From an uncultured Bacteroidota bacterium (GTDB lineage Bacteria > Bacteroidota > Bacteroidia > Flavobacteriales > Flavobacteriaceae): 40,647 bases of DNA. Position numbers and translations under genes: made by a program. Location: the NCBI GenBank assembly GCA_903824755.1, contig CAIJXW010000043.1, positions 1 to 40,647 on the forward strand, given 5' to 3'. The notes under the pieces were generated by a model. It was not told where the DNA came from. It saw only the letters and a program-made list of their open reading frames with translations, and made no database searches. This document shows, in pieces, positions 19,167 through 29,191 of the stretch (the stretch's first letter is position 1; every line of letters begins with the position of its first letter).

Positions 19167-21587
19167 TTAATGTTTGAAGCGATTATAATCTATAAAATAG
19201 CGAAGACTCAATGAAAAAACGTGTCCAAGAGCGTCATTATTCAATAAATTTGAGATGTTTTTCCCAAAATCTTTATTGATAGATTGTTCGAAAGTGTTTG
19301 AATTGTTGCGGTATAAGACAGAAAGTTGGCTACCAGGAGCGAACCACCAAGAATAGGAAAGGTCAAAATTCCAGGAGTTATAGTTGGAGTCTTTGTTAGT
19401 GATGGCGGTCGATCCAGAATAGTCAGAATATTTTCCGTTATCGTTCAGGGCAAGAAAATTCTTGTTTTCGGAATAGGACCAATATTGACGCACAGACAAA
19501 TTGATCGTCATCAGACTATTTATGGAATATTTTCCTGCTATCGAATTGGAATAGGTGATCACATTTCTATTGGCAAAGATAATTTCGTTTGCTGTGTTTG
19601 GGTTGTTGTCTAGGTCTAAATCTGAGACATTTATATAGCCTTTATTGTTGTTTTGTCTAAAAAAATTGAAGTTATAATTCAATGAAAATTTGTCGTTGAA
19701 ACGATATCTAGGCCCTATATTTATTCCGTATGAATTTCGGCCAATTTCATTTAGAACGGCTGCAGTTGGGTTGATGTCGAGGGCAAATTTGTAATTATAA
19801 TTTGACGAAAAATAAATCCAGCCTCCAAATTTTGTAGGAAAAATTACAAATCTGTTTTCTGTTCTTGGTTCATAATAATCGTAGTTTTCAAATGGATTTG
19901 CATTGATTCCAAACCCTAAATAGTGATTTTTTTTGTTGGTTAAATTGATGTTCAAATTGATTTGATTGGCTTGTAGTTTTCCTGTTTCTTTTTGAAATTG
20001 GGAGAAAACATTGATATTCGTAAAAAACGAGTTTAGGTGTTTTGTTGAGGTTAAAATTCGATAATTGGCATTTCCAAAAAGGCTATAATAATTGGTTTGA
20101 AAATTTATTCCAAGGTCGTTATTGTCAAAGTTTTTTGTATTGACATCTCCCCCAATTCCGTATCTAATTTTCCCGCTGGTTTTTCCTAAATTTAAAGACG
20201 AAAAGATTCCTTTTTTTATTTCGCCATCATTTATATAACTGTATTTAAAATCGCCCGAAAGGTTGAATGTGTTCTTTTTTGTGTTTAAATCGAACACAAT
20301 TGCCGAGACGTTTGCATCTCGAAAGCTGCCGTTTCTCGTGACGTTTGTGTTTATTAATGAAACGGAGGAATTTTTGTTAAATCGTTGGTCAAAAACCAAC
20401 ACATTATAGTTTGTTAGAGGCTCAATTTCTACTCTTTTTGTAGCTTGTGTCACTGTGTTTCTGACGGTGACAAAGGTGTCTTCGGTCACCGCATTGAGCA
20501 CCCCGATTCCTAATCCGTTTTTTGTTCGTCCCGATATTTTTAGTGCATTGATGAGTTTTACATTATTTGGATATTCCTCCACGATTTCATCAGAATTTAG
20601 TGTGGGATAGGAGGAAGGGCTTCCGCCAATTCTTCTAGAATATAATAAATTCCCTTTGTTGAACAAGTCTGTTCCTTCGGTAAAAAAAGCTCTGTTTTCG
20701 TTAAATTGTTGCTCGAAAGGGCCTAGATTTAGAATTTTTTCGTCAAATTTTGCTTGTCCAAAATCTGGAACCAAAATTGCATCTAGCGTAAACGCATCAT
20801 TTATTCCATATTTTATATCAAGCCCTCCTTTTATTGTCCCTTTTGTTTTTTGAGTACCACCATCTAAATAAAAAGAAGAATAAGGCATTAAAAATAAACG
20901 AGTTGGGGTTTTAATATTTTGAATTCCTTCTAGGTTTCCTGCTTGCTGAATTACATTCCCTATTTTATTATCAATATTTGTCCAGGTATATACTTGATTG
21001 TCTCGCTTTATAGCACGGACAAAGTTGATTCCCCACGACTGAATTTTTTCGTCCGAAAAGCGAATTGCAGCATACGGAATCCTCATTTCTACGACCCACC
21101 CAAAATCGGTTATTCTTGTTTTGCTTCCCCAAACGGCGTCCCACGAAAAGTCTTCGCCAGTGGTTTCGGTTGCCAAACAATCCGCTTGTGTTCCTGATGC
21201 CGTGCAGAAAAATCGAAAATCTTGTTGCCCATCATTGAAGCCATTTATAAATACGCCAAAAGTATCTGTTGTCCCAAAATCATCTCGTTGCGTAATTTCT
21301 TTTAAGATTTTATTTGGTTCATTGTCATAGAGCATTGCTCCGATATAGACATATTCATTATTATATATGATTTTTACTTCCGTTTTTTTATCGTTTGAAA
21401 TAGGCTTTCCATTATCAGGTTCAAACATGATAAAATCCTTAGCGATTTCGGCATTTTTCCAAATCGGCTCATCTAGATTTCCGTCTAAATTAATGGGTTC
21501 CGAAACAGGAATTGTGTGCAAGATCTTTTTTTGAGAAAAAGATTTTGAAAACGAAAACAGAAATAAAATAATAATTGCTTTTTGCAT
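19167..21587 (-). CDS. DUF5916 domain-containing, CBM9-like N-terminus, outer membrane beta-barrel-like protein
   Basis: PINLDGNLDEPIWKNAEIAKDFIMFEPDNG (CBM9-like), FSLSLRYFIDYNRFKH C-terminus, long beta-rich region. Confidence 0.88.
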   Translation of the reverse strand: MQKAIIILFLFSFSKSFSQKKILHTIPVSEPINLDGNLDEPIWKNAEIAKDFIMFEPDNGKPISNDKKTEVKIIYNNEYVYIGAMLYDNEPNKILKEITQRDDFGTTDTFGVFINGFNDGQQDFRFFCTASGTQADCLATETTGEDFSWDAVWGSKTRITDFGWVVEMRIPYAAIRFSDEKIQSWGINFVRAIKRDNQVYTWTNIDNKIGNVIQQAGNLEGIQNIKTPTRLFLMPYSSFYLDGGTQKTKGTIKGGLDIKYGINDAFTLDAILVPDFGQAKFDEKILNLGPFEQQFNENRAFFTEGTDLFNKGNLLYSRRIGGSPSSYPTLNSDEIVEEYPNNVKLINALKISGRTKNGLGIGVLNAVTEDTFVTVRNTVTQATKRVEIEPLTNYNVLVFDQRFNKNSSVSLINTNVTRNGSFRDANVSAIVFDLNTKKNTFNLSGDFKYSYINDGEIKKGIFSSLNLGKTSGKIRYGIGGDVNTKNFDNNDLGINFQTNYYSLFGNANYRILTSTKHLNSFFTNINVFSQFQKETGKLQANQINLNINLTNKKNHYLGFGINANPFENYDYYEPRTENRFVIFPTKFGGWIYFSSNYNYKFALDINPTAAVLNEIGRNSYGINIGPRYRFNDKFSLNYNFNFFRQNNNKGYINVSDLDLDNNPNTANEIIFANRNVITYSNSIAGKYSINSLMTINLSVRQYWSYSENKNFLALNDNGKYSDYSGSTAITNKDSNYNSWNFDLSYSWWFAPGSQLSVLYRNNSNTFEQSINKDFGKNISNLLNNDALGHVFSLSLRYFIDYNRFKH

Positions 21588-22006
21588 TTTTTGGATAAAA
21601 ATATATTGTAGTATCTATGAAATCTAAAGTCGTTTATTTTTAGCAAAAAGACTGACTTTTATTGATATTGTTACATCATTTAACGTTTATTTTTGATAAA
21701 ATTTTTTATGGGCCTCTTTTTTTGTAAGCAAAACCTAATAAATTGGGATAGACTGTTAAAAATTCTAGCCTATTATCACATCTTTTTGTTTAAAAAAGCA
21801 ATTCAATTTGAATAATTATATGTTTTTAACGAAGTTTGAGGTGGTATATTATTTATTATAAGTTATCTGTTTTATTTTATCTAAATCCCAAAGATTTTTT
21901 TTTGCATTTATAACGCTCAACTATTTCATATTAAAATAATTACCACCACAATTAGGGGGTGCGTTTGTGATTATTTTAGAAAGTTTGATATTTTTTTCTA
22001 AAAAAC

Positions 22007-22038
22007 TTGCATCAAAGCCAACTAATTTTTTATATTTG
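22007..22038 (+). promoter_or_regulatory. Bacteroidetes-type promoter for tRNA-Gly (TTG-N21-TATATTTG)
   Basis: TTG at 22007-22009, TATATTTG at 22031-22038, 12 nt before the tRNA 5' end. Confidence 0.7.
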
Positions 22039-22050
22039 CACCGTTGTAAT

Positions 22051-22123
<73 letters not shown>

Positions 22124-22125
22124 CT

Positions 22126-22156
22126 AAAATCCTCAAACTTTGTTTGAGGATTTTTT
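22126..22156. terminator. Terminator shared by tRNA-Gly and convergent pepE
   Basis: AAAATCCTCAAAC-TTT-GTTTGAGGATTTTTT. Confidence 0.85.
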
Positions 22157-22874
22157 ATTTTAAATAGCTAAGGTCACTTCCAGCGGCTATTTCTACGGCC
22201 GATTTGTCCTGTTGAAAAAGTCGAGCGAAAAGCGTCCCTCTCAAAGTGATTTTTTCTCCCGAAACATCTAGCCAACTTCCTTCCCTTAGCCCTAAAACGG
22301 GAGTTGTGTTGAACTGATGAAACTCGTTTATTCTGGTTTCACGCGTTTCGCCCATGTGTTTAGAATGTTCATTAGAATCCAAAAAATGGGGGTTTAAATT
22401 GAATGGAATAATACCCAAAGTTCGAAAACTTGGCGGATATACAATAGGCATATCATTTGTGGTTTGCATAGTTAATCCACAAATATTACTGCCAGCACTT
22501 GTCCCTAAATAGGGTGTTCCGTTCTTTATAGAAAGGGCTAAAGCATCAATAATCTTGAAACGATATAACTCGGCAACCAATAAGAAAGTATTTCCTCCTC
22601 CTATAAAAATCCCTTCCGCTTCTTGTATTGCTTTCAAAGGATTTTCAAATTCATGAAGGCCATTTACGGACATATTTATTTTGGCGAAAGCCACACCTAC
22701 CTTTTCTGTATATTCATCATGCGAAATCCCACTTGGCCGAGCATAGGGAACAAATAATAGCGACTTGCAGTCTTTGAAGTGAAGGGCTAATTCGGGCAAA
22801 AGATAGTCTAAATATTCTCCTCCAAATAACGTAGAAGTACTAGCTATAATGCATTTTTTCATGTTTTGTTTCAT
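22155..22874 (-). CDS. pepE: Dipeptidase E (peptidase S51)
   Basis: FIGGGNTFLL, GTSAGSNICG, PPSFRTLGIIPFNLNPHF. Internal ATG (MKKCIIAS) is an alternative start. Confidence 0.93.
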   Translation of the reverse strand: MKQNMKKCIIASTSTLFGGEYLDYLLPELALHFKDCKSLLFVPYARPSGISHDEYTEKVGVAFAKINMSVNGLHEFENPLKAIQEAEGIFIGGGNTFLLVAELYRFKIIDALALSIKNGTPYLGTSAGSNICGLTMQTTNDMPIVYPPSFRTLGIIPFNLNPHFLDSNEHSKHMGETRETRINEFHQFNTTPVLGLREGSWLDVSGEKITLRGTLFARLFQQDKSAVEIAAGSDLSYLK

Positions 22875-23029
22875 ATATTAATTTCAAAGTTACATTTTTA
22901 TCAGAGAATTTCTCAATATAATTCAACCAACTTTTAACTTTTTATTGGCTTGCCTTTATCATTTAATTTGGGAGGTCTTGATTTACTTTTATACCTTTAC
23001 AAATCAATGAATTTTTAGCTAATATAATT

Positions 23030-23731
23030 ATGCGGTTACTATTTTTCTGTTTCATTTCGACTTCAATAATTTTAGCTCAAAATAGTGAATCAAAATTAAT
23101 TCATGGAAAAATTGTTGCTCAAAACGCTCTAGTCGGAAAAATTGACATTGTGAATTTAGTCAATGAGAAAGCTACTTATTCAAACTCAGAGGGTGATTTT
23201 TTTATTTTGGCCAAAGTAGGAGATGTTTTGGTTTTAGAATCAAATAATCTTGAGTTTCAAAGAAAAATTATTAGCGAAGACGACCTGTTGGCAAATCCTT
23301 TTATTGTCAATATGACCCCAAAAGCAATTGAACTCAATGAGGTTTTAGTTTCAAAAACTGCTTCGGAAGGAACAAGTTTTTTCTCAGGACAAAAAACCTA
23401 TTCTCCTGCAGAACGAAAATTGCATACGGCAACATCGGGGATTTTGGACGCTCCAATAAACTGGATGACGGGTCGTACCGCAATGCTTAAAAAAGAAGTG
23501 ATTGTCGAAAAAAAAGAACGACTCCTTAGTCGTGTTTCAGGATTATATAGCGATGATTTTTATACAAAAAAATTAAAAATACCATTTGAATATATTGAGG
23601 ATTTTCAATATTATATGATAGATGATAAAGATTTTCAAGCGGCTTTGAAGTCAAAAAACAAAACGATGCAATTGTTTCTTGTCTCCAAATTAGCCACAAA
23701 TTATAGAACGATTATGGCCAATTTTAAATAA
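23030..23731 (+). CDS. Secreted protein with carboxypeptidase-like regulatory domain
   Basis: Signal peptide, then KLIHGKIVAQNALVGKIDIVNLVNEKATYSNSEGDFFILAKVGDVLVLES (CarboxypepD_reg-like). Confidence 0.8.
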   Translation: MRLLFFCFISTSIILAQNSESKLIHGKIVAQNALVGKIDIVNLVNEKATYSNSEGDFFILAKVGDVLVLESNNLEFQRKIISEDDLLANPFIVNMTPKAIELNEVLVSKTASEGTSFFSGQKTYSPAERKLHTATSGILDAPINWMTGRTAMLKKEVIVEKKERLLSRVSGLYSDDFYTKKLKIPFEYIEDFQYYMIDDKDFQAALKSKNKTMQLFLVSKLATNYRTIMANFK

Positions 23732-23822
23732 AACTGTAAGCCTTTTTAGTTTTGTAAAATAATATAATCTTGTCGAAAAATCTTAGTAACTTTGTGTTTT
23801 TAAATTAAAATAATTAATTAAT

Positions 23823-24158
23823 ATGTTTGGAATTGGTGGTGGCGAATTAATATTCATTTTGTTTATTGTATTGATGCTTTTTGGGTCTGATAAAATCCCT
23901 GAAATTGCTCGAACAATGGGGAAAATGATGGCACAATTAAAAAATGCGACAAACGATTTGAAAAGCGAAATTCAAAAAGGTGCAGACGCAAATGGATTTG
24001 ACGCAAAATCAATCACAGATATAAAAGGCTCAATTTCGTCAGAAATAAATAAGGCAAAAGAGAATCTATTGAGTGATGATAAAACAACTTTGGATAATCC
24101 AGAAATTTCAAAACCAGAAATAGACGAAATCGAAGGACCTATAAAACGGAATTTATAA
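23823..24158 (+). CDS. tatA: Sec-independent protein translocase TatA/TatB family
   Basis: MFGIGGGELIFILFIVLMLFGSDKIPEIARTMGKMM. Confidence 0.92.
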   Translation: MFGIGGGELIFILFIVLMLFGSDKIPEIARTMGKMMAQLKNATNDLKSEIQKGADANGFDAKSITDIKGSISSEINKAKENLLSDDKTTLDNPEISKPEIDEIEGPIKRNL

Positions 24159-24718
24159 TGCTTGAAAAAATAATAGAAATAGATAAAAATAGCTTTCTTT
24201 TTTTATACAATCTTGGCTCTGAACAATTTGATTCTTTTTGGCTAATTATCACACAAAAATTGTCTTGGACGCCCTTTTTTATTTTTATTTTATTTTTATT
24301 TCAAAAAAAATTAGGCTGGAAAAATCTAGGTTTTTTTCTATTATTTCTTGGAGCTTTAATTCTAATAAGTGACCAAACGGCTAGTTTTTTCAAAAATCAT
24401 TTTCATCGCCTTCGACCTTATTTTGACACTTCCTTTGTTGATGTAATTAGAACTTTAAAACACGAACCTGGCCGTTATAGTTTTTTCTCTGGACACGCAA
24501 CAAACTCAATGGCAACAGCTACTTTCGGGTTTTTGATTTTGAAAAATTATTACAATCGTCCTTACTGGTTATTCCTATTCCCAATCATTTTTGCCTATAG
24601 TAGAATATATCTTGGATTGCATTATCCGTTGGATATTCTAACAGGATATGCTTTCGGGGCAACCTATGGATTTGTATTTTATAAATTATATTCAAAATAC
24701 ATACTCAAACTAAACTAA
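24158..24718 (+). CDS. PAP2 family phosphatase
   Basis: FHRLRPYF, YSFFSGHATNSMA, SRIYLGLHYPLDILTGYAFG acid phosphatase motifs. Confidence 0.93.
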   Translation: MLEKIIEIDKNSFLFLYNLGSEQFDSFWLIITQKLSWTPFFIFILFLFQKKLGWKNLGFFLLFLGALILISDQTASFFKNHFHRLRPYFDTSFVDVIRTLKHEPGRYSFFSGHATNSMATATFGFLILKNYYNRPYWLFLFPIIFAYSRIYLGLHYPLDILTGYAFGATYGFVFYKLYSKYILKLN

Positions 24719-25356
24719 AGTATTCTACTGACTGTCAATCCGTCTCGAATGGGCAGCAAGACAGTTTCTACCCGAGGATCGTTTTTTAGTAATTCATTAT
24801 ATTTTAGAAGGATTTCGGTACTAGAATCATTTTTTTCAAGCGGTTCTAAAACTTTACCACTCCACAACACATTATCAGATAAAATGATGCCGCCTTTATT
24901 CATTTTTGGGATAATCATTTCATAATAATTGATATAATTTTCTTTGTCGGCATCGATAAAAACCAAATCAAATTTTGTTTCCAACGTTGGAATTACCAAA
25001 AGGGCTTCGCCCAAATGCTGAATTATTTGTGTTCCCCATGGTGATTTATCAAAATATTTTCGCTGAAAATCAACCAATTCTTCTTTGATATCAATGGTGT
25101 GAATTTGCCCATTTTCTTGCATTCCTTCACACAGACATAAAGTAGCGTAGCCAGTATAGGTGCCGATTTCAAGTATGTTTTTTGGACGAATCAGCTTTGA
25201 TAACATACTCAAAACCCGCCCTTGAAAATGGCCGCTCAACATTCTTGGCAACAACACTTTTTGATACGTCTCTTTGTTGAGTTGTGCCAATAACTCTGGT
25301 TCGTTTTGCGAATGCCTTTCAATATAATCCTCTAATTCTTCTGAAATAAAATGCAT
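24715..25356 (-). CDS. Class I SAM-dependent O-methyltransferase
   Basis: ILEIGTYTGYATLCLCEGM, FDLVFIDADKENYINYYE, GGIILSDNVLWSGKV. Confidence 0.95.
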   Translation of the reverse strand: MHFISEELEDYIERHSQNEPELLAQLNKETYQKVLLPRMLSGHFQGRVLSMLSKLIRPKNILEIGTYTGYATLCLCEGMQENGQIHTIDIKEELVDFQRKYFDKSPWGTQIIQHLGEALLVIPTLETKFDLVFIDADKENYINYYEMIIPKMNKGGIILSDNVLWSGKVLEPLEKNDSSTEILLKYNELLKNDPRVETVLLPIRDGLTVSRIL

Positions 25357-25415
25357 TTTTTATAATTTTCTTCAAAGTTATCAATTTATAAAATAATCAA
25401 ATCCACAATTTACAC

Positions 25416-25423
25416 TAAATTTG
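25416..25423 (+). promoter_or_regulatory. Putative -7 element (TAAATTTG) for rlmN
   Basis: TAnnTTTG match ending 5 nt before the rlmN ATG; no clear -33 TTG at the expected spacing. Confidence 0.45.
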
Positions 25424-25427
25424 TCCC

Positions 25428-26471
25428 ATGCAAATCGAGAAAAAAGATATTAGGTCATTATCCAAAGAACAATTAAGGGATTTTTTCGTTTCACAAGGCG
25501 ATCAATCGTTTCGTGGAAATCAGGTATATGAATGGCTGTGGAGCAAAGGAGCCCATAGCTTTGAAGACATGACCAATATATCAAAAGAAACGAGATTGAT
25601 GTTGCAAACTAATTTTGTTATCAACCATATTAAGGTCGATACGATGCAAAGAAGTGCCGATGGAACCGTAAAAAATGCCGTTAGATTGCATGATGGTTTG
25701 ATTGTTGAAAGCGTGTTGATTCCAACAAACACCCGAACAACAGCCTGTGTTTCTAGCCAAGTAGGGTGCAGTTTGGATTGCAATTTTTGTGCTACCGCAA
25801 GACTAAAACGTATGCGAAATTTAGAACCTGGTGAAATTTATGATCAAGTGATTGCTATTGATAAAGAAAGCCGCCTTTATTATAATCACCCACTCTCAAA
25901 TATTGTATTTATGGGAATGGGCGAACCATTAATGAATTATAATAATGTCTTGAAAGCCATAACGATGATTACCTCTGACGAAGGTCTAGGAATGTCGCCA
26001 AAAAGGATTACAGTTTCTACTTCTGGGGTTCCAAAAATGATAAAAAAATTAGCTGACGATGAAGTAAAATTCAAATTGGCCGTTTCTTTACACGCTGCAA
26101 TTGATGAAATACGTTCTAAAATCATGCCTTTTTCAGCAAATTTTCCCTTGGCCGATTTGCGAGAATCCTTAGAATATTGGTATGCCAAAACAAAAAGCAA
26201 AATAACATACGAATATGTGGTTTGGAAAGGCATAAACGACAACAAAGAATCAGTAGATGCACTCATAAAATTCTGTAAATACGTGCCTTGTAAAGTAAAT
26301 CTAATTGAATATAATCCAATTGATGATGGCGATTTTCAACAAGCTTCCGAAGAATCAATCCATGCTTATTTGACCGCTTTGGCTAGTAATGATATTGTGG
26401 CAAAAGTGAGAAGAAGTCGCGGAAAAGATATAGATGCCGCCTGTGGACAATTAGCTAATAAAGAGGCATAA
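25428..26471 (+). CDS. rlmN: 23S rRNA (adenine(2503)-C(2))-methyltransferase
   Basis: Radical SAM motif CSLDCNFCATA, FMGMGEPLMNYNNV, RITVSTSGVP, C-terminal DIDAACGQL. Confidence 0.97.
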   Translation: MQIEKKDIRSLSKEQLRDFFVSQGDQSFRGNQVYEWLWSKGAHSFEDMTNISKETRLMLQTNFVINHIKVDTMQRSADGTVKNAVRLHDGLIVESVLIPTNTRTTACVSSQVGCSLDCNFCATARLKRMRNLEPGEIYDQVIAIDKESRLYYNHPLSNIVFMGMGEPLMNYNNVLKAITMITSDEGLGMSPKRITVSTSGVPKMIKKLADDEVKFKLAVSLHAAIDEIRSKIMPFSANFPLADLRESLEYWYAKTKSKITYEYVVWKGINDNKESVDALIKFCKYVPCKVNLIEYNPIDDGDFQQASEESIHAYLTALASNDIVAKVRRSRGKDIDAACGQLANKEA

Positions 26472-26498
26472 AAAAACGCCCAAAATTTTGAGCGTTTT
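26471..26498. terminator. Bidirectional terminator between rlmN and lipoprotein gene
   Basis: AAAACGCcCAAAATTTTGaGCGTTTT. Confidence 0.75.
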
Positions 26499-26517
26499 AA
26501 TTTAAAGTTTTTTAGAT

Positions 26518-27372
26518 TTAGAATGTAAACGGCACTGCTGCTCCGCCATCAATGGCAATAGTAGCAATATTATCACAAACTCCATCACCATAATCCAAAA
26601 TAGCAGTATGGTTAGTTTTTACAATTGTCACCGTTCCTCGAACCAATTTATAATCACAATTCATTCTAATTCTTAACGGATTTGTTCCAGAAATAGTATT
26701 GGTATGCACGTTTCCGTTTGGAAAAGTTGTAGCCCAAGCCCCTGTGATTACATATATATTATCATTCCAAATTTGATTTGTTGCAAACCCTTCTACACAC
26801 TCTCTAGTTCTTGAACCAATGCGTGTAAAGACTTCGCCAGTAGGACTTGTAATGGTCATATTGATATCCATCACATGAACTGGGTGCGAAACCGCAGCAT
26901 AATTTGTTGATTGAAATGAACGAGTTACCGTTCTACTTCCTTGAACTAAATAATCATTATGATAAAAATTCTCAAAAGTATAATTCATCACATATTGCAT
27001 TTGATTTGTAACGATACTTCCGCTAATAATTATTTTGCCTCTCAAAACGGCACCGTTTGGCATCGGGCAACCTGTAGTTCCAAAATCGATGGTTCTAGTC
27101 CAAGTTGTAGGCGTTAAAACAGTAGTTTTTGTGGCACACGAAGGTAAAATGGAATTAGCAGCAGTACTTGATTTTCCAGTAGGGTTTTGTTCTAAATACT
27201 GATCATCAACAATATCTGCAACATCATTTGAAACCGCATCAATTTTTGCATTAGTAGTGATTTCGGCTTTTGTTAATCCCGAATTGCTGTTTGAATCATT
27301 GTCCTTAGAACAACTTACTATTAAAATAACAGCAAATAATAAGCTAATTTTTAATAAAACATTTGTTTTCAT
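26518..27372 (-). CDS. Hypothetical lipoprotein
   Basis: Signal peptide with lipobox LIVSCSKDND; no recognised domain. TATATTTG -7-like box at 27412-27419 on the minus strand. Confidence 0.8.
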   Translation of the reverse strand: MKTNVLLKISLLFAVILIVSCSKDNDSNSNSGLTKAEITTNAKIDAVSNDVADIVDDQYLEQNPTGKSSTAANSILPSCATKTTVLTPTTWTRTIDFGTTGCPMPNGAVLRGKIIISGSIVTNQMQYVMNYTFENFYHNDYLVQGSRTVTRSFQSTNYAAVSHPVHVMDINMTITSPTGEVFTRIGSRTRECVEGFATNQIWNDNIYVITGAWATTFPNGNVHTNTISGTNPLRIRMNCDYKLVRGTVTIVKTNHTAILDYGDGVCDNIATIAIDGGAAVPFTF

Positions 27373-27500
27373 AACTATATTGATTTTATTGATTTGTTAA
27401 TTAGAACACTACAAATATAAAAGGTTTAATTATTAAATGAAAAAAAACAGAAATTTATAATAGTTCTTTTTTCTTCTTATAAAAATATAATCCAAAAACG

Positions 27501-27508
27501 TACCTTTG
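27501..27508 (+). promoter_or_regulatory. Putative -7 element (TACCTTTG) for polyprenyl synthetase
   Basis: TAnnTTTG match 8 nt before ATG 27517. Confidence 0.4.
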
Positions 27509-27516
27509 AGCCGCTT

Positions 27517-28494
27517 ATGAATACAATCGCTCAAATAAAAAATCCAATCAATAGTGAAATGGAACTTTTTGAAAAAAAGTTCTTCGACTCTATGAGTTCA
27601 AAAGTAGCTTTGCTCAACAGGATTACCTATTATATTGTGAACCGTAAAGGAAAACAAATGCGTCCAATGTTTGTTTTTCTTACCGCCAAAATGCTTTCTA
27701 ACGGACTAGTAAACGAGAGAACCTATCGAGGCGCCTCAGTTATTGAGCTAATTCATACCGCCACTTTAGTTCATGATGATGTGGTAGATGACAGTAATAG
27801 ACGAAGGGGTTTTTTCTCTATAAATGCACTTTGGAAAAACAAAATTGCCGTTTTAGTAGGGGATTATTTGCTGTCAAAAGGAGTCTTGTTATCAATTGAC
27901 AATGACGATTTCGATTTGTTGAAAATAATTTCTGTAGCAGTTCGCGAAATGAGTGAGGGCGAATTACTACAAATAGAAAAAGCAAGACGACTCGACATCA
28001 CCGAAGCAGTCTATTATGAAATTATTAGAAAAAAAACGGCTACATTAATAGCTTCGTGTTGTGCTCTTGGAGCAAAATCGGTTGTCGATGATATGGGACA
28101 AGTCGAAAAAATGAGAAAATTCGGAGAATTAATTGGTATGGCGTTCCAGATAAAAGATGATTTATTTGATTATTCAGAGGAAGCAATTGGAAAACCAACA
28201 GGGATCGATATTAAGGAACAAAAAATGACACTTCCATTGATTCATGTTCTCAATAATTGTTCAAACAAAGAAAAATCTTGGCTTATCAATTCGATAAAAA
28301 ATCACAATAAAGACAAAAAACGAGTCAAAGAAGTTATTGCATTTGTAAAAAACAATAACGGACTTATATATGCCGAAAATAAAATGGTAGCTTTTCAACA
28401 AGAAGCGCTCCTTATTTTGAATAACTTTCCGAATTCAATATACAAAGACTCCTTAATTATGATGGTTAATTATGTAATTGAACGAAAAAAATAA
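27517..28494 (+). CDS. Polyprenyl synthetase family protein
   Basis: GKQMRPM, ELIHTATLVHDDVVDDSNRRRG, GDYLLSKG, FQIKDDLFDY. Confidence 0.95.
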   Translation: MNTIAQIKNPINSEMELFEKKFFDSMSSKVALLNRITYYIVNRKGKQMRPMFVFLTAKMLSNGLVNERTYRGASVIELIHTATLVHDDVVDDSNRRRGFFSINALWKNKIAVLVGDYLLSKGVLLSIDNDDFDLLKIISVAVREMSEGELLQIEKARRLDITEAVYYEIIRKKTATLIASCCALGAKSVVDDMGQVEKMRKFGELIGMAFQIKDDLFDYSEEAIGKPTGIDIKEQKMTLPLIHVLNNCSNKEKSWLINSIKNHNKDKKRVKEVIAFVKNNNGLIYAENKMVAFQQEALLILNNFPNSIYKDSLIMMVNYVIERKK

Positions 28495-28630
28495 ACAATT
28501 ATTTTTATATTCAAAAAACTGATTTTCAACAAAGTATGTATTTTTTATTTTTAAAATATTTTTTTTTACCAATTGATGCAACCTTTTTCCTACAATAATC
28601 GTCTATGCTAATAGTATTTAAATAAATGCC

Positions 28631-29191
28631 ATGAAAGTGATTAATTTATATTATCAAGAAAGCGAAATAATTCAAAAAGCCATCGAGAATAATCGAAAGG
28701 CTCAAGAGCAAATTTATGTCAAGTTTTCTCCAAAAATGTTAAGCGTTTGTCGTCTATATATTAAAGACATGCAATTAGCAGAAGATATAATGATTACTGC
28801 TTTTATGAAAGTTTTTTCTAATTTGAAAAGCTTTGAAAGCAAAGGTAGTTTTGAAGGTTGGATTCGAAGAATAATGGTCAACGAATGTATTTCATTTCTT
28901 AGAACACAATCAAAATTTCAAACTATTGAATTTGAAAATTATAAAGAAACGGCAATAAGTTATTCCGATACTGAATTTTCTGTTGAAGAAATTCAGAGTT
29001 TGATTGATAATTTGCCAGAGGGTTATAAATTGATTTTTAATTTATATGCCATTGAAGGTTTTAAGCATCACGAAATTGCAACCCTGTTATCAATAAATGA
29101 GGGAACATCAAAATCGCAGTTGTCACATGCTAGAAAATTATTGAAGGAGCAGATTTTAAAAATGAAAAAGCATCAAAATGGAACAGAATAA
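28631..29191 (+). CDS. RNA polymerase sigma-70 factor, ECF subfamily
   Basis: Sigma2 AEDIMITAFMKVFSNLKSFESKGSFEGWIRRIMVN; sigma4 LPEGYKLIFNLYAIEGFKHHEIATLLSINEGTSKSQLSHARKLLK. Confidence 0.95.
   Translation: MKVINLYYQESEIIQKAIENNRKAQEQIYVKFSPKMLSVCRLYIKDMQLAEDIMITAFMKVFSNLKSFESKGSFEGWIRRIMVNECISFLRTQSKFQTIEFENYKETAISYSDTEFSVEEIQSLIDNLPEGYKLIFNLYAIEGFKHHEIATLLSINEGTSKSQLSHARKLLKEQILKMKKHQNGTE

Noticed and set aside
21600-22006. About 400-bp non-coding AT-rich stretch upstream of tRNA-Gly as a ncRNA or mobile remnant
   Set aside because: No ORF, inverted repeat or recognisable motif stronger than expected for AT-rich sequence, apart from the tRNA promoter just after it.
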